DNA of 64,000 nt from Nemopilema nomurai (taxonomy: Eukaryota; Cnidaria; Scyphozoa; Rhizostomeae; Rhizostomatidae), in contig ML133401.1 in the NCBI GenBank assembly GCA_003864495.1, positions 1,240,001 to 1,304,000 on the forward strand, given 5' to 3'. This document shows positions 27,201-39,200 of the stretch, piece after piece (positions within the stretch are counted from its first letter, which is position 1; each line of letters starts with the position of its first letter). The notes under the pieces were generated by a model. The model did not search any database, was not told the DNA's origin, and saw only the letters and a program-made list of their open reading frames with translations. The position numbers were made by a program, and so were the translations under genes.

Positions 27201-30200
27201 AGGTATTTCCCAGACGGATTTTGATTCTTATTAGTTTTGGATCTGCCCATTCGGTGCGGTTCAGTTAATTCTCTTCATTGAAGGTCCAACCAATACATCG
27301 CTAAAGCTACGTACCTTACTTGTTTGGTAAGAACAATAAGCTGAAATAGGGTACAAAAAGTGACATTTGATGTATATCAATGTATATAGAATAGGAGAAT
27401 GATCTAAAGCTAAACAGTTGGAGACTAAAAGGGTAAGTATGGAGGGCTGCAAGGGGATCATGGAAGATTTTGAGAGGAAGACGTAGTCCTCGAAACACTC
27501 AGTAAAGCAATGCAAATAGGCTTCTAATTTATCGAACGTTAAGAATCACTGCTGAAAGCCAAATCGTGATCTATGATACTTGAAGTATTTATGGAACGGC
27601 GATTCTCTCAGTTCTGAAATATCCTATTACATTCTTGTTTCATCACAAAGATTTCATTTTCAACCCATCTCCCATCCTTTTCCTTTTAGCATTCTCTTAA
27701 TTTCCTACATACCCTACGTATCTCTTAATTGCCCCTTCATTCTGGGGTCAGAGCAGGCTCTGAAGTTATAATAGAACGTCATTTAGGATCCTCACTCCTC
27801 ATTTAGGATCATTTGTGAACAACTTATTATATAAAGTGACTACCACTGTTACTAAACTTATACAGAAAAAATTTGGAAACATCGGAACATCAGAATTAAT
27901 GTAGGGAACTCAGAATTGAATTAAGGGTCATTTGTCATCAGTCTATTCAAGAGAATATATTATGTAATCTGCCATGTTGCTTGAAAGGGGCATTTATTCT
28001 GTATGATTTGTTGATCGATTGTTTCAATGTAGGGCTCTGTCAACTTCAAGTTTGGGGCTATTTTCGCAAAGACTGGGCAAATAACGGATGATGAGATGTT
28101 CAGCAACTGTAAGTGCAGTCAATAATTGTTTTATCAACTTGTGATGGATCAAATGCTCTTGAAATCGAAATATTTCTTAGTATGCAAAAAGTTAAGTTCC
28201 GCTGTTTCTTGATATCGAAATGCATTCATGTTATGAGTATTGGTTATTTTTAAGCCCGATAATCTTTTTATCTCTGTTTGTAATATTAAGCAGCTTTTTC
28301 GCCTACTCAGTTTGGATTGTTGCCAAGACACAACCAAGTTTTTCTAATTATATTTTGACAATAGAATATTGATGATATTCTATGCCGTTAATTTTTAAAA
28401 CGCTATTAATCTACCTGCGATTTCTTGCTTTTGTTGTTTTTTATGGTTACACTTTGATAATCTTGTTTATCAAAAACATTTTTAGATCGTTCAAAAATAT
28501 TTTTTTCATTGATTTTCAAACCTTTGGCATTAAACATTAATGAATCAGTTCGTTCGAAATGATTTCGTCAGTCCAGAACATGTTTTATAATTGCTTGCAT
28601 AAATATGATTTTCATATCTGAAAGTTTATAAACTAGAATTTCGAAATCATTGCCTTACATCGTAATAATCGTTATCTTTTGCAACCAATGATGGATTGGG
28701 ATCAAGAGTAGTAGATTAGGATGGATGGTCATGTCAATCGAAGTACCATGCTGTTTATAAGACATCATGTTAGAAAATCGAGAACTCTGTTTTTCCCAAA
28801 AAGATTTATGGTGACCTAGGATGAAATACGTTGTGTGGTTTGAATAAGTCTTATAATCCCAATCTGAAATCTGACCAGCCTGGAGGTGTGTGACCTATTG
28901 CCAAAACTCATTTCATTTCTGCTTCAGTGTTGCATATTATCAACAACAGGCTAGGATAGCATTTAGGAAGCAAAGCAAAGTTTCTAATTCACAGTTATGC
29001 TCCAAAATTATAGGTTTTTGTCAGGTTGAGCTACAACTGTCACTTAATATTTCAAAAATGCATAAAAACATGTTTGAAGGAAGAAGGAGGAAGGATTGGT
29101 TCACCCAGCAAAGCAAGCACCAATCAGCGATCATTTATGCATTTAAAATACGTTTATTAGGAATTCTTTACTCTTTTATCCCTATTTCACATATTATTGT
29201 AAATTTTTATAACTTCTTTTAACCTGATAATGTAATTGAGACAACCCCTCAAAACATCGTAAATATTGTAACCTTCTTTTAATTTGATATTGTTAACTTT
29301 CTCTTAAATTTGTGGTATTGCCCGTTTAATCTTAACAGGACCTCTCCAGAAAACACTTCGGTGATGAGAGCTCCCTGTTTAAACATTGTAACTATTATTA
29401 TAACCTTGCTCTTCAATACAAGCAGTGCTAATTATGTAAATGCTGGTTGCATAGCCTGTGTGCTGTTGCGCCATGTTGCTTCGTCAGTCTATTCTTTTCA
29501 TTGATTTTCATTGATTTTCATCGTAGCAACGGGTAGCAAAGACTTTGATTCCTTTCTGGATCTTCTTGGCGACCGAGTGGCGCTCAAGGGGTTCAAGAGT
29601 TACAAAGGCGGCCTAGATGTCAAAAGTAAGCCTTACCTCTTCTATCAAATCATGGAGGACAATTTGAACGAACTGCTGTTCTTGTCAACATAAACAGTTT
29701 CATTAATTTTTCAAGAAGGAAAACTGCTTTAGAAGGTTTTGAAAACTACCAGGAAAGAAGTTTCTTCCAGACATCATTATTTACCACAAGTTGATGGGAT
29801 AGAGATTCTTTCTGATTGGTTGCGTTAAACCAATCATGGTTACAGAACATTTCCATTGGTTGTTTTTCAACCGAATGCTAGCTATTATTTATTAGGCTCA
29901 GATTGTTGACATAAATGCTTCCAGAATCATTTATTGCCAGAGTTTGATGCTTCTACGATGGTATTCATCATTCGAAATGTTCGTATTTGTGCAGTAAATT
30001 CAATGAATGAATTTATTCGATAAGTAAATTTCTTATCTATTAAGAATTTTTAGAGCTGAATGAATTTTTGTTATCTAATTTTTGAAAATTTGATAAATCT
30101 GTAATAGTTTCCTCCCAAACAAAAAAAGTCATGCTCCATTTGTTTCTTATAAATTGAGACATTCCTATTTCGCAAAAGCTCTGGCTGCCCTATCAGTAAC

Positions 30201-33200
30201 CCAAATTCTATGTTGCTGTTGTTTTCAATCTTCCCGTGTTTTATTCAAGTGCATTTCTCGACAGACAATACAACTGGAATCCATTCAATCTATACTGTCG
30301 TGGAAGGACACGAGATCATGTTCCACGTGTCAACGCTGCTGCCCCATTCGAAGCATTCGCAACAGGTGATGCACTTTTCCTGATGGCCTTGTTTCGCTGC
30401 AACACAACTTTGCAACTAGGGCCGATCACTCATGCTCTGTGTCCACTTGTTCGTGTGACCATAGAACGCCGGAAGTGCTAAGTTCGTGTCGATTATCTTC
30501 TTTGCCTGCGGGTCCACGCGGCAACAACAATGTCGTGGAGCAAGGTCTTGGCACAAGTCTATTTAATTGTAAGAAAAGCCGTCTGATGAAGGTTACCAAT
30601 GTTATGGTGTCTTTGAAAAGAATAGAGATTTTGTCTAGGGAGGGATATGAGATTTTGCCTAGGGAAGGACACGAGATTTTGCCTAGGGAGAGACATGAGA
30701 TTTTGCCTAGGGAGAGACATGAGATTTTGCGTAGGGAGAGACATGAGATTTTGCGTAGGGAGAGACATGAGATTTTGCCTAGGGAGAGACATGAGATTTT
30801 GCGAAGGGAGAGACATGAGATTTTGCCTAGGGAGAGACATGATATTTTGCCTAGGGAGAGACATGAGATTTTGCCTAGGGAGAGACATGAGATTTTGCCT
30901 AGGGAAGGACACGAGATTTTGCCTAGGGAGAGAAATGAGATTTTGCCTAGGGAGACATGAGATTTTGCCTAGGGGGGACATGAGATTTTGCCTAGGGAGG
31001 GAGATGGGCACCTAAGTCGACACGATTCAACAAACTGTCATTGACTGCACGATGAAAGGGTAGTGGTACCCATTGCGTTTAGTAAACTGTACATTAACCA
31101 TTTCAAGTACTCTCAATAGGCCTAGATGACTTTCTATTAGAAAGAGAAAGAATTTTTAAAATCAATACTGAATTTTACTAATGGCTGTTTATAGCCGTTT
31201 AATAAGAATCATTAAGTGTAATTGCATAGAATTCATGTATTTTAGTTGGGTCAGGGACAAGTTTTTTATGTTTATCTAGAAGTTATTTATCTCTTTATAT
31301 TCTTTATAAAAAGTGGTGCAAACACCAATACACGAATACCCCTCTTCGCATCTCCCTAACAACATAGCTTTTTGGTTAACATTCATTGTGGGTTATATCT
31401 TGATTGGGTATTACCAGCAAATTGAACACTTATTGGTCTTAAACTTATTGGATCTTTATGCAGGTGGAGAGAAAAAGACACATTGGCAATGACATTGTGG
31501 TGGTCATTTACTTCGAGGGCTACGGCAAAAGGAAACCCGTCTTCAGTCCATCTTTCATCCGGTCGAAATTTAATCGTATCCTTTCAAAGGGATTGTTTTG
31601 GTAAATCCCCGTTCTTGCTACGTTTGGTTTAAATGCATGTTAAGGTTTTTTGAAAGCTAGATGTTATGTTGCTGACACACTCTGTTTGCTTCACGATTGT
31701 AGATTGTAGAATCCTATAAAAACTCATCCTAAATGCTGGTTCCTTAAAGTACAACAAGGCCATCACATTAAACTGTTTATTTCTCAAATTCGCCGTTTCC
31801 TTCATACTCCTTGTTCTTCATGCCTTATTCGTTTTCGCGATCCATAAAAACCCGTCGATGAAATTTCCTTTTTGCGTTTCCCATTCATCTGTACTTCTTT
31901 TCCTGTACTTCATAAATACACTTTAATTCATAAATACGCGTTGCTAAAAATTTCCTTGACTCTACAAAGGTGTCTTTGCAGTTGTTTACTACAACAAGAA
32001 GGACTCAAATTACTGGTATGCCTTTCCGTTTGTCACAGAAGTTACTCGTATGGCCCTAAATTCATTCAATTCAAATGTATTACGTGTGAGGGTCATTTCA
32101 TGAATGTTATCGTGACTATTTTTAAATCTTCTCATGATAGGTGCATTGAATAGATACATTGTATTCTTTTATTAAGCTCGCAATTATCAAATGAAGACAT
32201 CTTTGGTACTTGATCCAAAATGCTTGCTATTAAAGACATAACACTTTTTTAACTACTATCGTCGTACCATAAGAGCTAATCGTGCGTTTTAATTGAGGAG
32301 CGGGCCTTATCGTCTCCTCTGGGTTTCGCTTCGTTTGTTTCGACTTATAAATATCATCACATTATTTTGAATGGCTCTTTCTCTACTTCCTAGGCTGTAT
32401 ATGTATTCCGAGGAGAATGTTCCAGCTTTTGGTCCAGCCCTTCCGAATCCACCGGTGTTCAATGACCCGAAAGAATTTCGTTCATTTCTTGTCACTAAAT
32501 GTAGGTCACTCCTTCCTAATTTAAATTCATTTTAACTTAACGTTATTCCTTTTCCTGTTTATCTTAATTAAAAGTTAACATGTCATTTTCTCAAGAAGAC
32601 ATGTTCTGTTGCAGCTAGCATGTGAAAGTAGTTTAACAGAAACATTGATTTTGTATTTCCATTATTGTTTGTTGCTCAGTTATGTTTATGACTCATCAAT
32701 CTCTGAGATACGTACTCAGTATTTATAACAAATATCTAAGTTATTATTACTATCATTATTATTGTTGCCATTTTTGTATCTAGTTGTTGTTGTTACTATC
32801 GTTATTACTTTCATCATTATTAGAAGTGGTCGATGTAAAGGGTAAGAGGAAGCGTCCCTCTGTAATGAACATGGCAGCCCAGATTGTGTATTTTTGAATC
32901 AGTACTTATAACAGACATGAATTTTAGCAGTAATTTCAACCCAACACGACAGACCTTATTGTTAAAACTTATGACAGCTATATTTTTGGTCCTCCTTCTT
33001 GTGTTAAGTTTCTCAAGCAAAGTTGTGCCCCCTGCATAATCGCTCCTGCTTTGAGAGTTGATGAATAATCGATCCCTCGAGCCCCTGTTACAATGCCTCA
33101 AACTGAATCATTTCAGTAAGTTACCTTTTTATTGATAACTGATTATTATTCTTTTAGTAATGAATGCAGAGAAGGCGGCATATTTCAGTCCGGTTTTTAG

Positions 33201-36200
33201 TCAAAAGAGACAACGCACGCTAGAAGCCCTCCTTAAAGGACTTCATACGGATCATCTTGGATTGCGAGAGCGGTTTTCATTGAGGCGATCATTTAAAAGT
33301 GCACCTAGGTCACCCAGACGACCCCGCCGAAGGAGCGAAGTGCAAAGAAGAGCCTTTGTAGAGACCGGACAGGTATTGGGGCTGTTTATTATTAATAGTT
33401 ATTTCAATATTAATATTAATAACAACAAAAACTCTATCTCATCTCCAAACTTTCAAGCATTTCCACTCTCACCACAAATTATATATTCTGCTGTAGAAAC
33501 AAAACTTGCACTAACCCAGAGCTACTCTCCTTTTGACGTATTTTTTTCTATTCTCATTACTACTGTTGTAATAGTTTTCTTTTGTAAAAACAGGCTAGCC
33601 CGTTACAAATTACCTATATATTAATGAGATTTGTAATTGTAATTTTAACTGGAATTAAAAATGAAAAGTTTCTATTAGTATTATTGTTAATATTGGAGCA
33701 GGTATTTGTTATTCGTATGTTATGATCTAGAAAGTATCAGGCGTCTTGTTTGCTTGAGACATGAATTCGGGGTCTGTGTCAAAATACTATGTTACGTGGA
33801 GAACAAGTTTTTTTTAGAACTGTGAACACTGTCTTGCATCTTATCCCGATAGAATGCTTTTTAAGAGACAGTTTCAAAGATACAACGGTTGTCTCATCGT
33901 TGATTTGCAAAAAGGCAAAGAGCCTGATTAAAGCCCAATCTCTACTAGGCGGAAAATTGTCGAGTCGCGAAAAGTAGGATCACTTTCTACTTTTCGCTAG
34001 TCAACATTTTCCGCCGCGACAATTTCAAATAGCCAATTAGATCGCAGGAAATTTTTCCGCCTCGACATTTTCCGCCTAGTGGAGATTGGGCTTAAGCACC
34101 TCGGTTGTCAGGAGAAAAACATCGCGATTGAGTGCTGATGATGACTTGTGTCCTTCTTTCATAGCTGCTGAAAGTGAACAAGATTCTACAAGGTGATGCT
34201 CCAACTAGCTTGGCGAACTCAGGGGGGGTTACCACGTCTCGCAGCTCGGTGGGTGTCTTCTGCTTTAGGTGTTCTTAATGACCTGACGGTTTCAACATTC
34301 CTTCACAATATTGACGATGTATGCCCTTTGATAACTTATATCAAATACTCTCAATCTCATACCTTGTAGCATCAAGTTGGAATAACTGTTGTTGCTTCAA
34401 TAATTGGCTCATGAAATTTTCGTTTCTTTGATTTATTTCCATTTAAATTTAATTGATCTAATTTATTTTTACGAGATCATGTCTAATCAGTTTTTCGTAC
34501 TGCATTTGCTTGTCCTCTAGTTGAATGAGGACTCTATCAAAGAAATTCTACAAATTTTTATGTGAACAGTAGTTTGTTATTTTTTCGTGTCTAACAAAAG
34601 CTTCTATCTATTTTAACACATTGCTTCTTCCACCAACTCACAGTTTCTCGTTTTGACCCCTAGCCTTGGGAGCCAGACTGTATGACGTCAGTCTTCCCTT
34701 TGAAAATCGTGGCTGGGGATTCTTTCGGTGAGCAATCTTTCTTCGGCCGTTTAAGGCCTAGATGTCTTTGTTTTGCTATTTAAGACAAGTGAAATTAGTA
34801 TTTGCATCTGTGGCCTTAAGCACCGCATTTTACGAGTGAAATTAAATCCACTCCGAAACTAATGATTTGCAGATTTTTATGTGAATGAGCTAATTTTTTC
34901 TTTTAAACAGGAGATGACCTGCTTCTTGCAACTGACCGTGGTTTATATACTGCACAAGGTAGCATTTATTGCTAGTAAATTAACCCTTTTTGCAAATTGA
35001 CTTTAACTATTAAATATACGGAGAATTGGATAACAAACATAGTACGATTCTTCATGTCTGTATGCTTATGATAAACCATGAAATTATAGCGTCATCACAA
35101 AAGTTATGGGTTTTGTATCAATTGATGTGGTACAAAGCTATATACGGAAAGCCACTAATGGGTCCCTGTTAAAATAGCGTGCCAATCATACTGCTTTGCA
35201 ATTTAGAATTTCCTATCACATTTTGTAATTTTGAGATTGATTGAATTTTCTGCTGGTTGCAGGAGACGCCTTCCATCATATCTTCGATGCAAGTTTCCAA
35301 GTTGTTCAACTCAATGTTCTAGAAGGAAAGGGCATCGTGATACTACGCACTAAGAAGGCAAAAACAGGTAGGTACTGGTATGGAACGAAGTCCCTTTAAT
35401 GAAAGTTAATTTAATGTGAATGTGGCCACATGTTGAGCGATGCTACTTCTTGGAAATGCTGCTTCCCGGAAATGCTGCTTCCTGGAAATGTTGCTTCCCG
35501 GAAACGGAACTTCTGCTAAGTATAGATGTATGTAAGAAGAACTAATGATAAGCAGATTGATTTTCTAAAAGTGATTGATTATTTTTCGGCTCTGTGAATT
35601 TTTAAATGGCAGTTTATTAAACATTTGTTTCACAGTTTCAATCTTCTTTGACTAGTTCAAAATTTGTTTCGATTTCGCCGTAGAAAGCAAAATTTATGTT
35701 ATCCCAGTTGGAGAGCTGGAAAGAAAGAACAAGCTTCTTCGAAACAAGGAAGAGTTTAGCAAGTACAAGCTTGCAAGGTCCAAAGGTGAGGCTTAATGCT
35801 CTAATGAAGTATGGTATTAAAGATACAGTAAGATGTGAGGTATGTGATGTGAGCTAATAAAGACAGGCGGAAGCAGGAACTTTTAGGCTTTCCTGTTTTT
35901 GTAGCATCAACCCCTAGCGTGAACATAAGCATCAACACGTGATATTCCTTATATCCAACAAGCCTTATGTAGCGGTTGTCTCGTTATTTATCTTTCCCTA
36001 CTTCATTGAAATCTTTTATCAATAGTTGTTTTGGATCTATTGCAAAAGACTTAGGCCTTTTTGTCCCGTTGGTGGTCAATACCTAACTAAGCCTACCGTT
36101 GTTTTTCAGGATGCCACCTGTACTCTCTGAATCGACCGGGTTCCCTGGAGGTCCTGCTGGCAGTTGCAGTGCGAAGACGAATCCTTCTGTATTCGTGGAG

Positions 36201-39200
36201 AGTCAACAACATGGGCTCGTTTCAAGGGGGTGGAGATATGCCGGTTGGGTTTGAGATTGAAAATGTAAGACGCAATGCCCGCTTATTATTAATACTCTTT
36301 ACCAGCTGCGTCCGAAGCAATTCTTGAAAAATAATATGTAGGCAAAAGCGCGTCTTTTCTGCAGAGCTCTTCTAAAAATGAAGGTGTGAAGTGGACCCTG
36401 ATTGGCACAGCCTTATATCACAACCCTCACATGGATTTTTGCTCAGCAACTGGCTATCTATTTTGTCAGCTTTGATCATCTCCCGACCTTTGCATACTCT
36501 TAAGAATGCCACTGGACCGGCCACTTCGGTTTGCTAACATCATGTTTCCGGTGTTTGGTGTTATTTTCAGGCAAACGTGAATCGTGAATGAGCTCTTGCG
36601 CGAGTCGTGACATTGACTCCCTTGCTCTCCAACCATCTTCACCTACACTCGGCGTGGTCCGACAGTCTTCAGGGACAGATGGCTTGGCTCTGCTCTGTGC
36701 TCGTTAATTCTATTTGCGTAGGTTTGGCTAATGGTAGCGGCAGATGACGCACTTGCCCGAAGTTTCTGAACCCAAGGACATTGAATCCACTTAATTTCGG
36801 AATATGTTGCAGTCACAATATGTAACTTATATGTTCTTCTGAAATGCCGAATTATGTCGAATCCTGATCCTAAGGTGTTTTACGTAAAGAATTCCTTATT
36901 TGACGTCAGAAGGGAATTTATTTGCTCTAAAATTAATCTTTTGCTAAAAGGGGCTTGAGATTGAGTTTTAAACTTCGATGACCCTGTGCCAACCTCAAGT
37001 GCGAAGAGCGACTATACAGAAGATAATTTACAAAATCTCGTCATTTAGCAGTGAAAATTAGTGGAACGCATTGCCAGTATCTTCGCATTTCTAGCTTCAA
37101 CGCAGACTCAATTTTACAATTTCAGTCAAAAGGGCTTGAATTTCTGTCACGTTATTCTGGATAATACAAAATCTAAAATCCAATTTCTCTTCATATTTTT
37201 GACATGCAGTTAATATGATTTTGGGTTTTAGCCAAAGGATTATACCTACAATAGGAGCTCTGTGTTTAGACTGGCTAGAAATTGCAGAGAGGGTCATGTA
37301 GCTGAGAAGGCTTTTCATTATCAATATTTTCTTGCTCATTTTTTGCAGGATTTCAAGTTGACTGATATTCCAATGCTGCTGAGTATTGCCATCGACACGA
37401 ACAACGACATTTTGATTTGTATTGGGTTCAAAAACAGATTTGATCTTTTTAACATTGAGACAAAGTCGACAAGGCAATTAAGAAAAATCGATTGTTCAAA
37501 GGTATTCATTTTATTAATGATAATTTGAATACCCGAGTATATATTTTTAATATAACTCTCGTGTTAAGACTTTTTACAACACGAAAGCGAAACCTTGTAC
37601 AATTAGTCTTTTTTTGTCACACTTACCCGAGTCCATGTATATTGTTTGGACCTGAGAGCTTTATTTTCCGTTTTGACACAATAGACCCTTTATTTTTCAT
37701 TCAACTACCCATCAATGATTGCTCTTGCTAGCCTTAGCAGCTCGAAACCGACATTTAAGCAGTTTGCTATTGTTGAATATTAGTGGCTTCTTATTTAAAA
37801 TAATGTCCTTAATAATGTCTCTCCTCTTTCTTTCTCTCTCTCTCTTTCTCTCTATCTCTCTCTCTTTTCGCAAGTCACATCATCAATTAAATTTTCAGAA
37901 TTACAGAGGGAAGAAATAAAATGTCTGGCAATAATTTTAATAATTTTCTCAAGCTTTTTAGCATTAACATGGACATTGATTCCACTTTAATTATTTTCCT
38001 TTTTTCCAGAATACAAAACTAGTCTCTGCTCTGGATGTGTACGAGGATGACAACCCGGAACTGTTGCTGACCTACAATCGTACGTGTGATCTTCTGACGT
38101 AGACAAACCTTATCATCCGATGCTGTCAATATTCAACTTAACTTTGTTCAATAATTATGAATAATTTGTCTCAATAATCACAAGCATCTTGAATAAGTAG
38201 AATCCAGAAATTACTTATTTTGTATCGAATGCAACGGGGGCTCGTAAATCGCGATTGGGTATTTAGCATGTTAATTGTTTGCGTTTTTTCTAGCTTCGCG
38301 TTGTCTCTTTTCAGTATTCTCTTTACATTTTTCCATTTTCATCAATCTATTTTATATACAATTTAATACATATTACATTAAAACTAAACACAATTACAAT
38401 AATAACAAATTTATTACATCAAACAAAATGTAAATAAATATGAGACTGTATATAAAATAGACTGCTTAAGGAGGAGCTCTTTAAATAGGTAAACTAACCC
38501 CCCCCCCCCTATTAAAGAAAACTTTAAAGAACATATAACATTGCACAACTTGTGTTTAAAAATAAAGCTGGTTTCCTGCAAATGTTTTTAGTTTTCTGTT
38601 CTTAACAGTTGCCAGCAATTTACACAGATTCTCAAAGATATTACGGTTCATGACAACATTTGAAACAAACAGTTGATAAACAGTTTTTTTCATTCTTTGA
38701 TAGACTTTTCTGTTTTTCAACACTTGGACCCAAATGTTGAAAAGAACGTCAGCTTTTACTGGAACTCGACTCCTCATGCCGTTGGTGGGTATATACTCTT
38801 TTCAACGTTTGCTAATTTTTATCGTTTTAAACCAGTAATTTTTATAGTTAACACGCAAGTTTCTGTAATATTGTCCCTAATCTAGCATTGTCAGGTACTT
38901 GCTCTTTTGGAAGACGGTTGATGTATGACGATCCATAGGCTGACGATACATAGTCGAGGCTGGAACTGAACGTGCGTCTAATACCCACTGTTGCACGCAA
39001 AACTCCTGAGCATTATCGAGTCTCGGCGATCATCGAGCTTAACGATGGTTTCTAAAAGCACTTTAAGACACGTGGATTGGTACTCGTTGTGTACTCATTA
39101 GAGCATAAAGTGTCAAAATGACTTGCAAGATGAAATGAAATGAGCCCTAAATGAAGTTAGAACCAAAGGCCATAAAGAGACTTAAGTAAATAAGTAGAAA

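Larger units (their letters stand above)
25483..32500 (+). other. RapGAP domain of GARNL3 (exons 6-14)
   Basis: Residues about 177-407. Exon 11 encodes [20 protein letters not shown] and exon 12 begins [17 protein letters not shown]. In the Rap1GAP family the asparagine of HIGND is the catalytic 'Asn thumb' that replaces the arginine finger of RasGAPs. It is present here, so the domain is predicted to be active. Exon 8 (27176-27202) is a 27-nt microexon encoding ELIVLEEQE, equal to the vertebrate LLVLEEQE stretch. Confidence 0.9.

Noticed and set aside
30439..31015. Long repeat proteins encoded on both strands (173, 150 and 122 codons)
   Set aside because: They are produced by a 24-bp minisatellite inside a GARNL3 intron; length divisible by three keeps frames open without coding constraint.
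37097..37477. 126-codon minus-strand frame
   Set aside because: It is the antisense shadow of GARNL3 exon 22, whose plus-strand translation is conserved and in phase.
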